64,000 bases of DNA from Pelobates cultripes (GCA_933207985.1 OW240914.1:128503099-128567098), one strand, 5' to 3'. Positions 1-11,030 are shown, counted from the first letter of the stretch. The notes: generated by a model not told the origin, from the sequence alone. Made by a program: numbers and translations.

Positions 1-411
1 TTAAAGCTGTGGCCGTTGCCCTTATCCACAATACAGGTGTTGTGTATTTATTGGACAACGGGAGGTTTACATAGGTCAGCAGTCATGAGATGGTCTGCAT
101 AGTGGCTTTACTGGTGAAGTACATGATGGCAACATTTTAAAATATACTGCTCAGCTGCAAAATTATGTTCAGAAAATGAATTATATAGTACAAAATGTGT
201 ACGCAATTCTTTGTGATGTACTTTATTTTTTATAAATGTTTAAAATAATTGAAGAAACATGATATATTACACTTATTTATTTACATACATTTATTTTTGA
301 GGTACTATATTTATATACACTGTGTAATGTATGTTGATTCATATGTTTATGTGCAAATGTTAAGATCGTTATGTGACTGCTTTTTTTTTTCATGTGATTA
401 GTGGTGATATA
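1..411. other. No gene seen; AT-rich DNA
   Basis: I see no coding frame, RNA gene or clear repeat here. It is AT-rich flanking sequence leading into the inverted-repeat element that starts near 412. Confidence 0.5.
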
Positions 412-617
412 GTGATTTTATTAAGCACATGGAGGCTCATATCATGATTAATCTCGTTCTTTATTCCTCAGCAACAAAGAAAGGATATTATAGATATTCA
501 AAGAAAAACACAACAGCATTTACCCTAAAGGGTTAACCACATATAACATGTTATCCAATGAGTGTTCCTAGCACAATAATGCCCCATGTGACCTTAAGCC
601 ACTCCTCTTTCTTTGCT
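412..617 (+). repeat. Left arm of inverted repeat
   Basis: This arm is the reverse complement of 2062-2275 with scattered mismatches. Shared text includes the AAAGAAAGGATATTATAG-type start and the CCACTCCTCTTTCTTTG end. Confidence 0.7.
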
Positions 618-1342
618 GCTGCCTCCTCAGCTAAGTACAAATTTTTGATACCCATGTCTTAATTTGGGCCATTTTTTATTTTCTGTATTCTGTTTGGTAT
701 ATTACTGCCTTCTTACCCCATTTTCATTGCTCCTTATAGGAGTATTGTTGCTCTTTTCCCTCTCCCTCCCTGCAACTTCCCTCTCTGCAACTTCCCTCTC
801 TCACTCCTCCCCTTCCCTCAGTCATCTGGTCAGTTTGTTTATTTTCCGACCGTTCCTGTTGTTGAGGCTCCTTCCTTCTACCGGGTCCCATTCTTTCCCA
901 CAGTCACTGTGGCCCGCGGATTAGGCTTATCTTGGGGTTGGTGGTTTTGACACGCTTTTTATTGGCTGGCCAATACCGCTCGTTTCATGACATAAATTCA
1001 TGATTTTATTAAGGACACGGAGCCGAGTATTATCCCACCTGATTCAGGTATGTTGCGCCCTCCCTGTGGGTATATTGTCAGGTAATGGGTGTACAGCCCT
1101 CATGGTAATGTTGTTCATTCACCTGGTTGGACATATTGTTTTGGTTAACAATACACTGTGGATGTGGAATTAATATCCAGGAACATATTTTACCACTTAT
1201 TTCTCTGTGTCTTACAGCCTCCTAATTGGGTTTGACACTGGTCCATGTCGGTCCATACCAAGTTCAAGCAGGTGATTGCCAGCATCTTCGGAGTTCCGTT
1301 GTTGTATTTTCCAGAGTCGCTGCTCTGCACATCTAATGGGTT

Positions 1343-1437
1343 CATAGGCGTGCGCAGCCTATTGCATTAGGGTGTGCACCCTAAAGCATAAACACACGCC
1401 GCATGTATATATGTGTATGTGTGTGTGTATGTATGTA

Positions 1438-1481
<44 letters not shown>

Positions 1482-2017
1482 CACTGCTGTGTGAGGGTGC
1501 TGAGACACACACACACACACTCACATACACACACACACATACAAATTATAATTTTTTAATAAAAAAATGTCCACCCAGCCTCCCTACCTGGAGTGCTGGC
1601 GTGGACTGGTCCCTGCGGTCCAGTGGGGCGGGCGCCTGTCTCCATCTCAGCCGCGGCGAGTGAGCTGTGTGCTCTCTGCTTCCTCTCGCCACGCGGGCTG
1701 TCTACAGTAGCTGGGAGCCGGAATATGACGTCATATTCCGGCTCCTGGCATCAGCAAACGGCGCCCGGCGAGAGGAAGCAGAGAGCACACAGCTCCCTCG
1801 CCGTGGCTGAGATGGAGGGGGGGGAGGTACCATCACCTCTTGACCCCGACCCCCATTACAGGGGCAGGAAGGGGGGCATTTGGGGGCACTGAGTGCCTGC
1901 AGGAACAGCGATCCTGCTCAAAAAAAAGTGCAGGAACAATGTTCCTGCAGGACTCAATCCGTAGGCGTGCCGCGGGGATTAGGGTGTGCCCAGGCACACC
2001 CCGTGCGCACGCCTATG
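1343..2017. mobile_element. hAT-like MITE with perfect 8-bp target duplication
   Basis: The element starts with CATAGGCGTGCGCA and ends with its reverse complement TGCGCACGCCTATG (14-bp terminal inverted repeats). It is flanked on both sides by AATGGGTT (1335-1342 and 2018-2025), the 8-bp duplication typical of hAT transposons. There is no transposase frame. The interior holds a TG/TA microsatellite (1403-1545) and a GC-rich core that is itself a long inverted repeat (about 1625-1820) centred on a 32-bp perfect palindrome (1714-1745). It sits inside the DIRS-like element, so it is younger than that element. Related copies occur at 12515-13269, 24770-25566 and 42085-42881. Confidence 0.85.
1403..1545. 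repeat. TG/TA/CA microsatellite inside MITE
   Basis: Alternating TG, TA and CA dinucleotide runs. The open frames across it are low-complexity artefacts. Confidence 0.9.
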
Positions 2018-2061
2018 AATGGGTTCTATGTTCTTCAGTCTGTTGGGATGTTTGTCGGCAC

Positions 2062-2275
2062 CATCAAGAAAGAGGAGTGGCTTAAGGTCACATGGGGCAT
2101 TATTATGCTAGGAACACTCTTATTGGATAACATGTTATATGTGGTTATCCCTGTTGGGTAAATGCTGTTTTGTTTTTCTTTGAATATCTACAACATCCTT
2201 TCTTTGCTGCTGAGGAATAAAGAAAGAGATTAGGCATAATACTCGCCTCCGTGCCCTTAATAAAATCATGACTTT
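2062..2275 (-). repeat. Right arm of inverted repeat
   Basis: Reverse-complement partner of 412-617. It ends with the outer motif that reads TGATTTTATTAAGG on the minus strand. Confidence 0.7.
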
Positions 2276-2285
2276 ACATCATGAA

Positions 2286-3938
2286 ATTAGTCAAATCTGG
2301 TAATTATATCACGTGATTAGGCACTTGGTGGCCTAACCTTTCCCTGTTTAATGAATGGGATTCACTCTATGTAATATGTTCACAGCAGTGTATATGTTGA
2401 TCGTGAAAGTGACCAAAACATTGTCTTTAACCATGTACTTGTAACAATAAAAAAACATTGCAACTATTAAAAAGGTGTGCGGGACCATATTTTAAAATTC
2501 TTGCTGTGTACCGAAACAGATATGGAGGTCAGTAACACCCTTCAGAGGTATTGCATGTTTAAGTTGTGTTCACCACTAGTAATCCTTTTCATATAGACCC
2601 CTATGCCAACAAATGAATGACAGGGGAGAGAAGGACAACCCTCTCTTAGGTGCTTTTCCTGTCACATATATTACCTCAGCAGTCAATTCTCAAGGCTTTG
2701 GGAATATAGGAACATAATGAATGCTGTTACAACCTGCTAACACCAGTCGCTTGTAACAAAGTTAGCATGTTGGAATCATGGTTGAGATTATGAACTAAAA
2801 ATACTTCTAATAAGAAAAAAGCCTAAGGGGGCTAGGGGAGTAGGAGGGTGTGGTTATGCTGCAAAATGTTGTTGTTCTAAAGAAATGTGAATGTTGAGAT
2901 AAACATAGTATTACTATGACTCCAAAACCGGATGCACTTAAGTTGTGTTGGTGCCTGGAGTGTCCCTTTGAGGAACACATGTCATGACAGATTTTGAGCG
3001 AATTAAGGGTCTGTGTTAACTAATGTTCTTGAAACACACACCTCTGAAATACTTTAAGGGTAAAAAAAAAAAGTGTTGTCAGTATAAATGTCATTTAAGG
3101 TTTTTAAAGTAACACAAAATCTACATCAAAAACGTTTTCATTGGGTTGATACAAATTATTTACTGTTTTTGACATTTTAATATATTTCTTACTTGAGGGA
3201 CTGTTTAGGTGCCAATTATGCAAGAATATGTCTCGTAGAGCTTGGTGTAAAATCATGAAATGTACTTGCATGCTTCGTTTTGCATTTACTGTTTGCTATG
3301 GTACATGCTAGCACTGTGTTAAAGAATAGGAATAACAATGCTATATCCTGCCACATGACTAGTATGCAGTAATTGCAAAGCTTAGGTGTTTTAAAGAGAC
3401 ATACAGAGGTCATTAATTCCAGGAAGCTTCTTCTTTCAATTAGTTTCTCGGTAGTTCAGATGTTAAGGATGAGGTCGAGACGTCATCCACTAAAACCATT
3501 TCTTCTCCTTAAGACTGCGTGGAGTAAGCGTGTTCAGATACTTGAGTCTTGTTTTTCAAACGTGGTGTGGCTCCCCGGGGCGTCTGGAGAATCCTGTCAA
3601 TAATTATGCCTTTAATGTCTGCCGGGGTACTACTTCCCACTCGAAAGGCCAGACACATTATTTGCCTTAATATGGGAAAAAGTCTAAATTAAATTGTTTC
3701 TTAACCATTTTCTTGATGTTTAAACTGTTGCATAACAGTGTATTCAGTTTATTATTATAGATGGAAACATCAGTCTTCTCATGCAATAGTCCTCGCAATT
3801 TAACCAAGGGATAAGCGTTTGCCTGTCTATATGCATAGTTCAACATTTCCACTTGTGGTAGGCGAGTGACAATTTAACCCTAGTGAGTGAAAATTGTAAT
3901 GTCATTTTTTTTTTCTCACCTCTCATCATAAGTCCCAG
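2286..3938. other. No gene seen; contains a MITE end at 2925-2978
   Basis: AT-rich, no convincing frame. At about 2925-2978 the minus strand reads AAGGGACACTCCAGGCACC, a terminus resembling the AAGGGACACTCCAGGCA start at 27846, so a MITE end lies here. I could not place its other end. Confidence 0.45.
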
Positions 3939-4290
3939 TCATAGAGGTGTGCATGGGGTGTGCCGGGTGTGCCCATATGCCCCCTATTGTGCCTGCTACA
4001 CATTATGGCAGGGAGATCAAAATAACTTGTTAATTGGCACTGTTATGAGGGAGCTTGTGGTCTACATCTTGGGCAGGTGCAGATCTTTGTGTGTGCTCCT
4101 TTGTGGTCCTGGACCTAAAGAAGATTTTTCAGTGAGCTACAGTCACAGGAAGTGCAGACCACAAGCTCCTCACACTGGCCACCAGGAGATGCATCACAGC
4201 CTCAATTAACCATCAGGGAGGAGGGCCATGATCACAGCCCCTCTGAATTATGAGGGAGCTGGCCCACAATTACAGCATCCACGGGCTACA
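3939..4290. mobile_element. Possible fragment of the CATAGGCGTG-type hAT MITE family
   Basis: The text from 3939 (CATAGAGGTGTGCATGGGGT) resembles the MITE terminus at 12515 (CATAGGCGTGTGCACGGGGT). The interior has GC-richer DNA of the same style but I found no matching right terminus, so it is probably truncated. Confidence 0.35.
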
Positions 4291-5007
4291 AAGGGTCAGG
4301 GCCATGATCATTTTCATTCACTCAATACATTAAAAAAACAAAACAAAAAAAAAACATGGGTGTTTGGGAAATAATACAACTGGCCAATGTTGTTCATTTA
4401 TTCTCACTACCTCAAACAGGAAAGTGACAGACAAGGGGTGGCACAATGGTTATAACATGCCTTTGTTATAATGCAAAAAAGTCAGCAAGATTATTTCTAT
4501 TGTGATCTGATATTCAAATTAATTATTGCACAAAGATAGTGGGAGATCGGAACAACAGACCCCCCCCATAACCAGATGAACCATGAACACCACCCCACAG
4601 GGCAGCCCCCATGACCGCACTGAGACAGACTAAACCCTCTCCATAAGCACCGACCTTCTCCCCGTAGCCCCCGACCGACCTACAGTGCAAGCGGTTACCG
4701 AGCTCTGGCCACCGTTGCGAGACGGGATCAGACCTGAACCGGCCAGACACGGCCACCTACCCCCTAACCAAGGAGGTTAGACCCATGACCTTCAAGTTGA
4801 TACCTTTGTACGCCCCAATAGTGGCGTCCACATGTTGTGTTATGTCTATATTGACTATGTTATGGTTTATAATTGTATGTTTTTTAACTAAATGTGTCAG
4901 AATTGCACCCCAGCATCACATGGCAAGCCCTTGTAGCTGCGCACCCTGTACACCCCAAGATATCCACAGAGCTCCAGAACAGCATACCCTACTCTTAACA
5001 CCGTAGT

Positions 5008-7260
5008 ATGAAGATATACACACACAACGTTAGGGGCCTGAACACCCCACACAAGAGACACATTCTACTCAAAGATCTAAAAAACGCCCAAGCAGACATA
5101 ATTTGCCTGCAAGAAACACACTTCCAATCCACCACCAGCCCAGTCCTGAGCAAAGCAATATACCCGCACCAATATCACGCCACAGCGCCCACAAAACGTA
5201 AAGGCGTCTCCATCCTAATCAGCAGACACCTTGCATTTGAGGAAATAATGGTCACAAAAGATCCACACGGGAGATACCTTATACTGATCTGCACCATTAA
5301 TAGCTCCACATACACGATAGTCAATACGTACATGCCGAACGCAAACCAATGTGGATACCTCCACAACCTCTTGAGGCTCATATCCTCAACGCAAACGGGC
5401 ACAACGATCATTTGCGGAGATTTTAATCAGATCCAAGACCCCGCGCTAGACTCAACAGCGAAGCATACACCTCATAGGCACAAGGTCCTCCACAGGCAAT
5501 GTAAGTCCCTAACCAAGCTCCTACCGTCACACGGCTTATACGACGCATGGCGCACACTGCACCCAACCGAGAGGGAATACACACACTTCTCCCAGGTACA
5601 CAACACCTACTCAAGAATCGATGGCTTCCTCTTGCAAAGCGCACATCTGAACCGTGCGGTAGCGTGTGAGATAGGTACCTCTGCCTGGTCAGATCACAAC
5701 CCAGTGGAACTCACTCTAGCAGACCACTACAATTACAAAAACAGAGGCCCTTGGAGGCTCAACGAGCAACTTCTCACTGATCACCAATTCACCCAAACAC
5801 TACGACAAGACATGCAGACATACTTTCAAACCAATGACACCCCAGACATTACCTCGCTCACCCTTTGGATGGCCCATAAACCAGTCATCAGGGGCATATT
5901 GATAAGACGGGCAGCCCACCTCAAAAAACAACAACAACACACACATATTCAGAACCTAAAAAGACTACAAGACCTACACAGGACAAACCAAATGGCTCCC
6001 TCCCAGGCCACGCAGGAAGAGATCGCTGTCCTGCAAAGACAAATCCACACTACCAATTTCCAAAAGGCAAGCTATGCACTGAAGCGACTCAAAGCGACCA
6101 CATTTGTCCTGGGTAACAGAGCCAGCAAAACTCTGGCCCAAAGACTCAGGGATAAACAAGCCCAAACCAGAATCCCATACTTACTCTCTCCCCAGGGACA
6201 GAAACTGCCCCAACCCACTCAAATCTGCAAGGAATTTGCAACGTACTATAGCTCCCTATATAACTTAAAGGACAACCCACAAGTACCTCAGCCAACCCCC
6301 CGCACCATCTCGGAGTACCTAGACAAAATTGACATGCCCAGACTCCAAGCACATCAAGTAGCCGATCTCGCGGCCCCTATTACCACCCTAGAAGTGACGC
6401 AGACCATTGATTCTATGCCAAAAGGCAAAGCCCCAGGCCCTGATGGCCTCACCAATCTGTACTATACCACTTTTAAGGACATATTAACCCCCTACATCAC
6501 ACGAGCCCTCAACCTAGCCACGCAACAGGGAACCCTACCGCCCGAATTCCTAGCAGCACACATTATAACCCTACCCAAACCGGGTAAACCACCAACGATC
6601 TGCCCAAATTTTAGACCTATCTCCCTGCTAAATGCCGACGCCAAGCTATATGCTAAAATATATGCGGCTAGGCTCAAAACATTCCTGCCCAGTTTGATCT
6701 CAACAGACCAAGTAGGATTCGTGGCAGGCAGACAGGGCCCAGATAAATCCCGGAAAGTATTGGATATACTTCACTACCTTAACCGCTCCACACTACAGAG
6801 CACGCTCCTCTCCCTAGACGCTGAGAAGGCATTTGACCGTCTCAATTGGCAATTCCTACATGAGGTGATGTCGAGATACGGGTTCCCACCGGACTTCCAA
6901 AACATGGTAAGAGCTCTGTACAGCACCCCAACGGCCACGGTTCTCAATTCAGGGTTCAGTTCTGCCCCCTTTATAATAACCAACGGCACCAGGCAAGGCT
7001 GCCCATTATCCCCCTTGCTCTACGTGCTAGCGTTGGAACCGCTAGCGATAGCCATCAGAAATAACCACAACATCAAAGGGGTAACAATAGGCGACAGGGA
7101 CTACACACTGAACCTTTTTGCGGACGACATACTCCTCACGATAACCAACCCGACAATCTCACTCCCCAACCTACACAAAGAAATAACAGAATACAGCACG
7201 CGAGAGCGGTCGCATACTAGAGAGGCTCCGAGGCCAAATAACGAAATCCAACGGATTTAG
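5008..7260 (+). CDS. L1-clade ORF2p, N-terminal part: endonuclease and most of the RT
   Basis: ORF2p nicks target DNA and reverse-transcribes the element RNA. The frame opens with an apurinic-endonuclease domain (residues about 1-235), with NVRGLN, CLQETHF, NTYMPN, GDFNQ and SDHNPV-type motifs in order. The RT follows, with KAPGPDG (about residue 475), FRPISLLN (about 535), DQVGF, SLDAEKAFDR, the GTRQGCPLSPLLY block and the catalytic FADD (about 709-712). The family assignment rests on these motifs and their order. True ORF2 sequence ends at 7200; the last 20 codons before the stop at 7258-7260 come from the inserted element. The rest of ORF2 resumes at 9384 in phase with the target duplication. 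Confidence 0.9.
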   Translation: MKIYTHNVRGLNTPHKRHILLKDLKNAQADIICLQETHFQSTTSPVLSKAIYPHQYHATAPTKRKGVSILISRHLAFEEIMVTKDPHGRYLILICTINSSTYTIVNTYMPNANQCGYLHNLLRLISSTQTGTTIICGDFNQIQDPALDSTAKHTPHRHKVLHRQCKSLTKLLPSHGLYDAWRTLHPTEREYTHFSQVHNTYSRIDGFLLQSAHLNRAVACEIGTSAWSDHNPVELTLADHYNYKNRGPWRLNEQLLTDHQFTQTLRQDMQTYFQTNDTPDITSLTLWMAHKPVIRGILIRRAAHLKKQQQHTHIQNLKRLQDLHRTNQMAPSQATQEEIAVLQRQIHTTNFQKASYALKRLKATTFVLGNRASKTLAQRLRDKQAQTRIPYLLSPQGQKLPQPTQICKEFATYYSSLYNLKDNPQVPQPTPRTISEYLDKIDMPRLQAHQVADLAAPITTLEVTQTIDSMPKGKAPGPDGLTNLYYTTFKDILTPYITRALNLATQQGTLPPEFLAAHIITLPKPGKPPTICPNFRPISLLNADAKLYAKIYAARLKTFLPSLISTDQVGFVAGRQGPDKSRKVLDILHYLNRSTLQSTLLSLDAEKAFDRLNWQFLHEVMSRYGFPPDFQNMVRALYSTPTATVLNSGFSSAPFIITNGTRQGCPLSPLLYVLALEPLAIAIRNNHNIKGVTIGDRDYTLNLFADDILLTITNPTISLPNLHKEITEYSTRERSHTREAPRPNNEIQRI

Positions 7261-7305
7261 GGGATACTAACCCCAGATCCAAAGATCTAGCTGCCCACAA
7301 CAACA

Positions 7306-8358
7306 ATGGGAAGAAAAACAAAAAAACTGAAGCCAGATCGACCCAAAACAGGGTCCACCATAGGCGACTTATTCCGGCAGGCAAAAGGCGCGTGCGGACC
7401 CAATATGGCTGCCGAGTTCGAGGAATTCTCTGACTCCTCAGGGGACTTCTACCCAGAGGAAACCATCAACAACTTACCCACTGGCAAGCAGCCACAACCG
7501 AACAAGAATCCGGGTGACTCTGAACCGGTCACGGCATATCTGCTGAAAGTCATGCTGGGGGACCTACAGAAGGCCTTACAGACAGACGTCGCACTATTGT
7601 GGGCGGACCTCACAGGCCTGGTCGGCCGCATAGATGCAGCAGAACTAACAGCCGCACAACACTCGCATGAACTGGCGGAGCTCAAGCAAGAGATAAGTGC
7701 TCTTAAACAACAGCAAGCCAAAACGGAACACCGCTTTGCTGCGCTAGAAGACTCCAGGAGACGCAATAACCTGAAAGTGCGAGGGGTTGCGGAGGAAGTC
7801 CCCACAGAAGAACTCCAACACTTCGCGAGGAGACTCGTGGGAAACCTAATACCCACCAAACAGGTCAAGTACAACGGCATAGAGGCGGCCTTCCGGATCC
7901 CTAAACCCCGGAGAGCGCCAGAAGCAGCACCCCGAGACCTCGTGGTGAGATTTCGGAGCACAGCGGACAAAATGGCGCTCCTCGCAGCCTTAAAAGGCTC
8001 AGCCACCTATAGATTTGAAAACATGGACTTGTCCTTTTACACCGACCTGTCGGGAGCAACATTACAATGGCGTAAAACCCTCCAACCCTTCACCGCGCTG
8101 CTCCGGACGCACCAAATTACATACCGCTGGCGTCCACAGCACGCACTACAGGTGCTACATAAGAACATCGTCCACCTCGTCTCAGACCTCCAGAGCGCAA
8201 AGGCACTCCTGCCTGCACTGGGACTGCCACCGGAGGAGCTGTATGAGAGGGAAGCCCTGGGGAACCCTGGGGTAGCACACCGCTGGGACCTGGCCAAGAT
8301 AACCCCATTTGTCCCACAGGGAAGGGGCAAACCACAAGCTGCAACCACCACCATCTGA
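7306..8358 (+). CDS. L1-type ORF1p (RNA-binding, coiled-coil trimer protein)
   Basis: L1 ORF1p coats element RNA and acts as a nucleic-acid chaperone. This 350-residue frame has a basic N-terminus (MGRKTKKLK), an acidic low-complexity stretch to about residue 70, then a heptad-rich helix (about 85-150, with the AELKQEISALKQQQAKTEH part) fitting a coiled coil. LEDSRRRNNLKVRGV (about 146-160) is the signature entry into the RRM-like domain of the family, and the basic C-terminal domain follows to about residue 320. The size matches L1 ORF1 (about 340 residues). The start has an A at position -3. The frame is intact although it lies inside another element. Confidence 0.85.
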   Translation: MGRKTKKLKPDRPKTGSTIGDLFRQAKGACGPNMAAEFEEFSDSSGDFYPEETINNLPTGKQPQPNKNPGDSEPVTAYLLKVMLGDLQKALQTDVALLWADLTGLVGRIDAAELTAAQHSHELAELKQEISALKQQQAKTEHRFAALEDSRRRNNLKVRGVAEEVPTEELQHFARRLVGNLIPTKQVKYNGIEAAFRIPKPRRAPEAAPRDLVVRFRSTADKMALLAALKGSATYRFENMDLSFYTDLSGATLQWRKTLQPFTALLRTHQITYRWRPQHALQVLHKNIVHLVSDLQSAKALLPALGLPPEELYEREALGNPGVAHRWDLAKITPFVPQGRGKPQAATTTI

Positions 8359-9373
8359 GCTGAAAGAATGCGACCTAGACCATCTTCCCACACAAGCTGG
8401 CCAACCAGAGTGCGGTACCCACTTCCCCGCTCGAACCCCCAACGACTGAGGAGGTCCCCGGACCTCATAACACCCACACTCACCCCGAGACTTACCTCAA
8501 CATCCGGAGGTAGACACGACCCCAAAATCGGGACATTCGGCACACCGCCCACCACCCCGAGCAAGGTCCTCCACAGGTGGCCACTATCCTCCCGAACCTC
8601 CGCTAGCCGCAGCCAGGACCCGGCAGTGACCACTCGAACGCTGAAGGCTGACTCCTATAATCGACGGCCGTGATGGCAAACGGCAAATCACTTACAAACT
8701 CAGACTACAGTATGGCACAACAGTTAATGTGCACAAGCTATCTGTTGTTATTTTTCATGTGGTTTTTCTGTTGTTTTTATATAGTTTTTTCTTTATGCTT
8801 GCTCTTTACTTCCTATTACCGGTGTAGAGACACAATCTCAGGCCTCAGACCAAAACACACAGTATCTACAGCATCTCTCACCAGAGCACTTAGTATATAA
8901 GGCAGACCTACCACACAGGTCAGACCCACCACAGAGACCAGGCCAACAAACGCCTCTCCACTCCCCCCCCCCCGGGTAACAGGGGATAGCGACCCACACA
9001 ACAGGCTACTAGCCACCTGACCCTCTCAGGCATGCGTTTATCACAAACCACCCACAGACAGACCAGACATGCTAGACATGCACAAAACCACGCTCTCCAC
9101 AGACACTTCACTAACGAACACACAAGGGGCTAGAAGAGCACACACGCTCTCGCTTAATCACCACACTAACTATTTCCTACTATACGAAACAAGACTGAGA
9201 ATGTCCTCGAGGCTAACAATAAATAAATATAAAATGTGCAGGTTATATACGAAACCACAGTATGAACATAAAATGATTGTTGTTAATGTGCTTGACACAG
9301 CTGTTGTGGCGTTTCAAGCTGGTTATGTCACCTTGTGCACGTGAAAAATAAAGAATTTTAAATATAAAAAAAA
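8359..9373 (+). other. Non-coding 3' part of the half-L1
   Basis: About 1 kb without a credible frame. It contains spacer-like sequence, a C-run near 8965-8975, and an A-rich tail just before the right target duplication. Confidence 0.6.
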
Positions 9374-9383
9374 AGAATACAGC

Positions 9384-11030
9384 ATGCACTCATATTACCA
9401 GCTGAACCTAACCAAAACACAGGCCATGTGCATAAACATGTCCAAATCGGAGGAGGAACGTTTCAAACACAACTTCAACTATGACTGGAGGACCGACTAC
9501 TTGACTTTCTTAGGCATTAAGCTAACAAAACACCACTCAGGCTTATTTGCCGCCAACTATATCAAGCTCCTCAAAGAAGTGGAGCAAACGCTACACTCAT
9601 GGCAAAACAAGTTCCTTTCATGGCTAGGCCGCATTGCGGCCATCAAAATGACGATATTACCGAAAATCCTCTATATGTTCCGCTCCCTACAAATCCCCAT
9701 ACAACAGACGTACATCCAAAGACTACAATCGCTCCTGATTAAATTTAGCTGGGGAGGAAAACGCCCCAGAGTCCCTCGAGCTTTATTAATGAGACACCCG
9801 GAAAAGGGAGGTCTGGGATTCCCTGACCTTAGGGCATACTACCATGCAACACACATCGCCAACATGCTCCAAATGCACTCCACCACTTACACCCCCCAGT
9901 GGATCTCTATCGAAGCTAGCTGCGGAGGACAAACAGACCTAGCAGCTGCTATGTGGATGCCTAAGACACTACGCAATGTTCCCCGAGACACCCTACCCAC
10001 CACGAAACTCCTATACAACATATGGGACAACCACAGGGTTGCATTCTGCTCAGCCACACCGTGGTCGATGGCAACACCACTAAAAACAATTGCAATCCAT
10101 AACAACACGTTCCCTTACAAAACATGGCAAGCCCACAACATCACACACCTACACCAAATTTGCACAGAAAATGGCCTGCTCCCGTTCTTAACACTGCAGA
10201 CCAAATACAATATCTCAGCCAACCTGACATTCTCACATTGGCAACTGAAAACACTCCTAGACAATAATACGGGTAAGGAACCACCACCCCAATTAGTTCC
10301 CAACCTCACTCCATTCGAAAAAATGTGCCTACACCTCACCCCCACCCAAAAAACATTATCAGTGTGCTACAGACACATAAACGCACATAAGCCAGATCCG
10401 GAGTGGCAATTTCAAAAAGACTGGCACAGAGATATCAATAGAACCCTCACACCAGACGACTGGAACCACATATATGCTAACCACATGGGACTCACATCGT
10501 GCGCCTCGCACCTGGAAGCCTCACACAAACTAATATATAGGTGGTACCTGGTACCTACGAAACTTAAGAGAATCTACCCTAACATGAGTGACAAATGCTG
10601 GAGATGTCTGACCCAAACAGGGTCCATGCTACACATTTGGTGGTCATGTACCCAGGTCCAATCATACTGGTCACGAATAGCAGAGATAATAAAAGGGGCC
10701 ACAGGTTGTATCCTTGAACATAACGCTGAAACTTTTTTGCTCAAACTTCTGCCTGCCAACATACCCCACAGCATAGCTAAATTGATGTTCCTCACGCTCA
10801 CCTCAGCGTCCACCTTACTGGCAAAACACTGGAAAACCCCCCAGATCCCCTCCATGGCGGAGGTGACAGCAATGGTCACTACCACCCTGGACTATGAGGT
10901 GATAATGTGGAACCAAACAAAAACAGGCAAAGGGAGCGATACAGCGAGTAAGATGTGGACCACATACATAGATAAAAGAACCCTCCAAGCTGCAGCTAGG
11001 GGCACTGCCAACACTGATACAACCACGTAA
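9384..11030 (+). CDS. L1-clade ORF2p, C-terminal part
   Basis: This frame continues ORF2 of the outer L1: the last shared codons (Glu-Tyr-Ser) lie in the duplicated target on both sides of the insertion. It starts in the RT thumb (YYQLNLTKTQAM), passes FLGIKLTK and the FSWGGKRPRVP segment, and near residues 410-440 has CWRCLTQTGSMLHIWWSC, the C-x2-C-x8-H-x4-C zinc-binding pattern of L1 ORF2 C-termini. It is 548 residues long, open to its stop, and lacks its own promoter. The ATG at 9384 is incidental, since it is the target codon. Confidence 0.88.
   Translation: MHSYYQLNLTKTQAMCINMSKSEEERFKHNFNYDWRTDYLTFLGIKLTKHHSGLFAANYIKLLKEVEQTLHSWQNKFLSWLGRIAAIKMTILPKILYMFRSLQIPIQQTYIQRLQSLLIKFSWGGKRPRVPRALLMRHPEKGGLGFPDLRAYYHATHIANMLQMHSTTYTPQWISIEASCGGQTDLAAAMWMPKTLRNVPRDTLPTTKLLYNIWDNHRVAFCSATPWSMATPLKTIAIHNNTFPYKTWQAHNITHLHQICTENGLLPFLTLQTKYNISANLTFSHWQLKTLLDNNTGKEPPPQLVPNLTPFEKMCLHLTPTQKTLSVCYRHINAHKPDPEWQFQKDWHRDINRTLTPDDWNHIYANHMGLTSCASHLEASHKLIYRWYLVPTKLKRIYPNMSDKCWRCLTQTGSMLHIWWSCTQVQSYWSRIAEIIKGATGCILEHNAETFLLKLLPANIPHSIAKLMFLTLTSASTLLAKHWKTPQIPSMAEVTAMVTTTLDYEVIMWNQTKTGKGSDTASKMWTTYIDKRTLQAAARGTANTDTTT

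Larger units (their letters stand above)
412..2285. mobile_element. DIRS-like inverted-repeat element remnant, non-autonomous
   Basis: Two arms in inverted orientation (about 412-617 and 2062-2275) match over roughly 200 bp, including the shared stretches around TAACATGTTATCCAAT and CCATGTGACCTTAAGCCAC. A third short piece at about 998-1036 repeats the outer start of the arm (TGATTTTATTAAGGACACGG). Inverted terminal repeats plus an internal copy of the termini is the architecture known for DIRS-type tyrosine-recombinase retroelements. No RT, RNase H or recombinase frame is visible, so this would be an internally deleted copy. It was later split by the MITE at 1343-2017. A long-TIR DNA transposon is the main alternative. 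Confidence 0.4.
7201..9373 (+). mobile_element. Nested ORF1-only L1 derivative (half-L1)
   Basis: The insertion is flanked by AGAATACAGCACG (7188-7200) and AGAATACAGCATG (9374-9386), a 12/13 match and thus a target duplication. It holds about 105 bp of leader, one complete L1-type ORF1 (7306-8358), about 1 kb of non-coding DNA and an A-rich tail (AATAAAGAATTTTAAATATAAAA type). No endonuclease or RT is present. Its 3' end resembles other L1 tails in the window (near 56940-56970). The arrangement is like mammalian HAL1 elements, which are L1 derivatives that carry ORF1 only and depend on ORF2p made elsewhere. Confidence 0.8.

Noticed and set aside
7449..8006. 185-codon minus-strand frame
   Set aside because: Shadow of the L1 ORF1 on the opposite strand.
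8037..8633. 198-codon minus-strand frame
   Set aside because: GC-rich shadow of ORF1 and its spacer; no family features.
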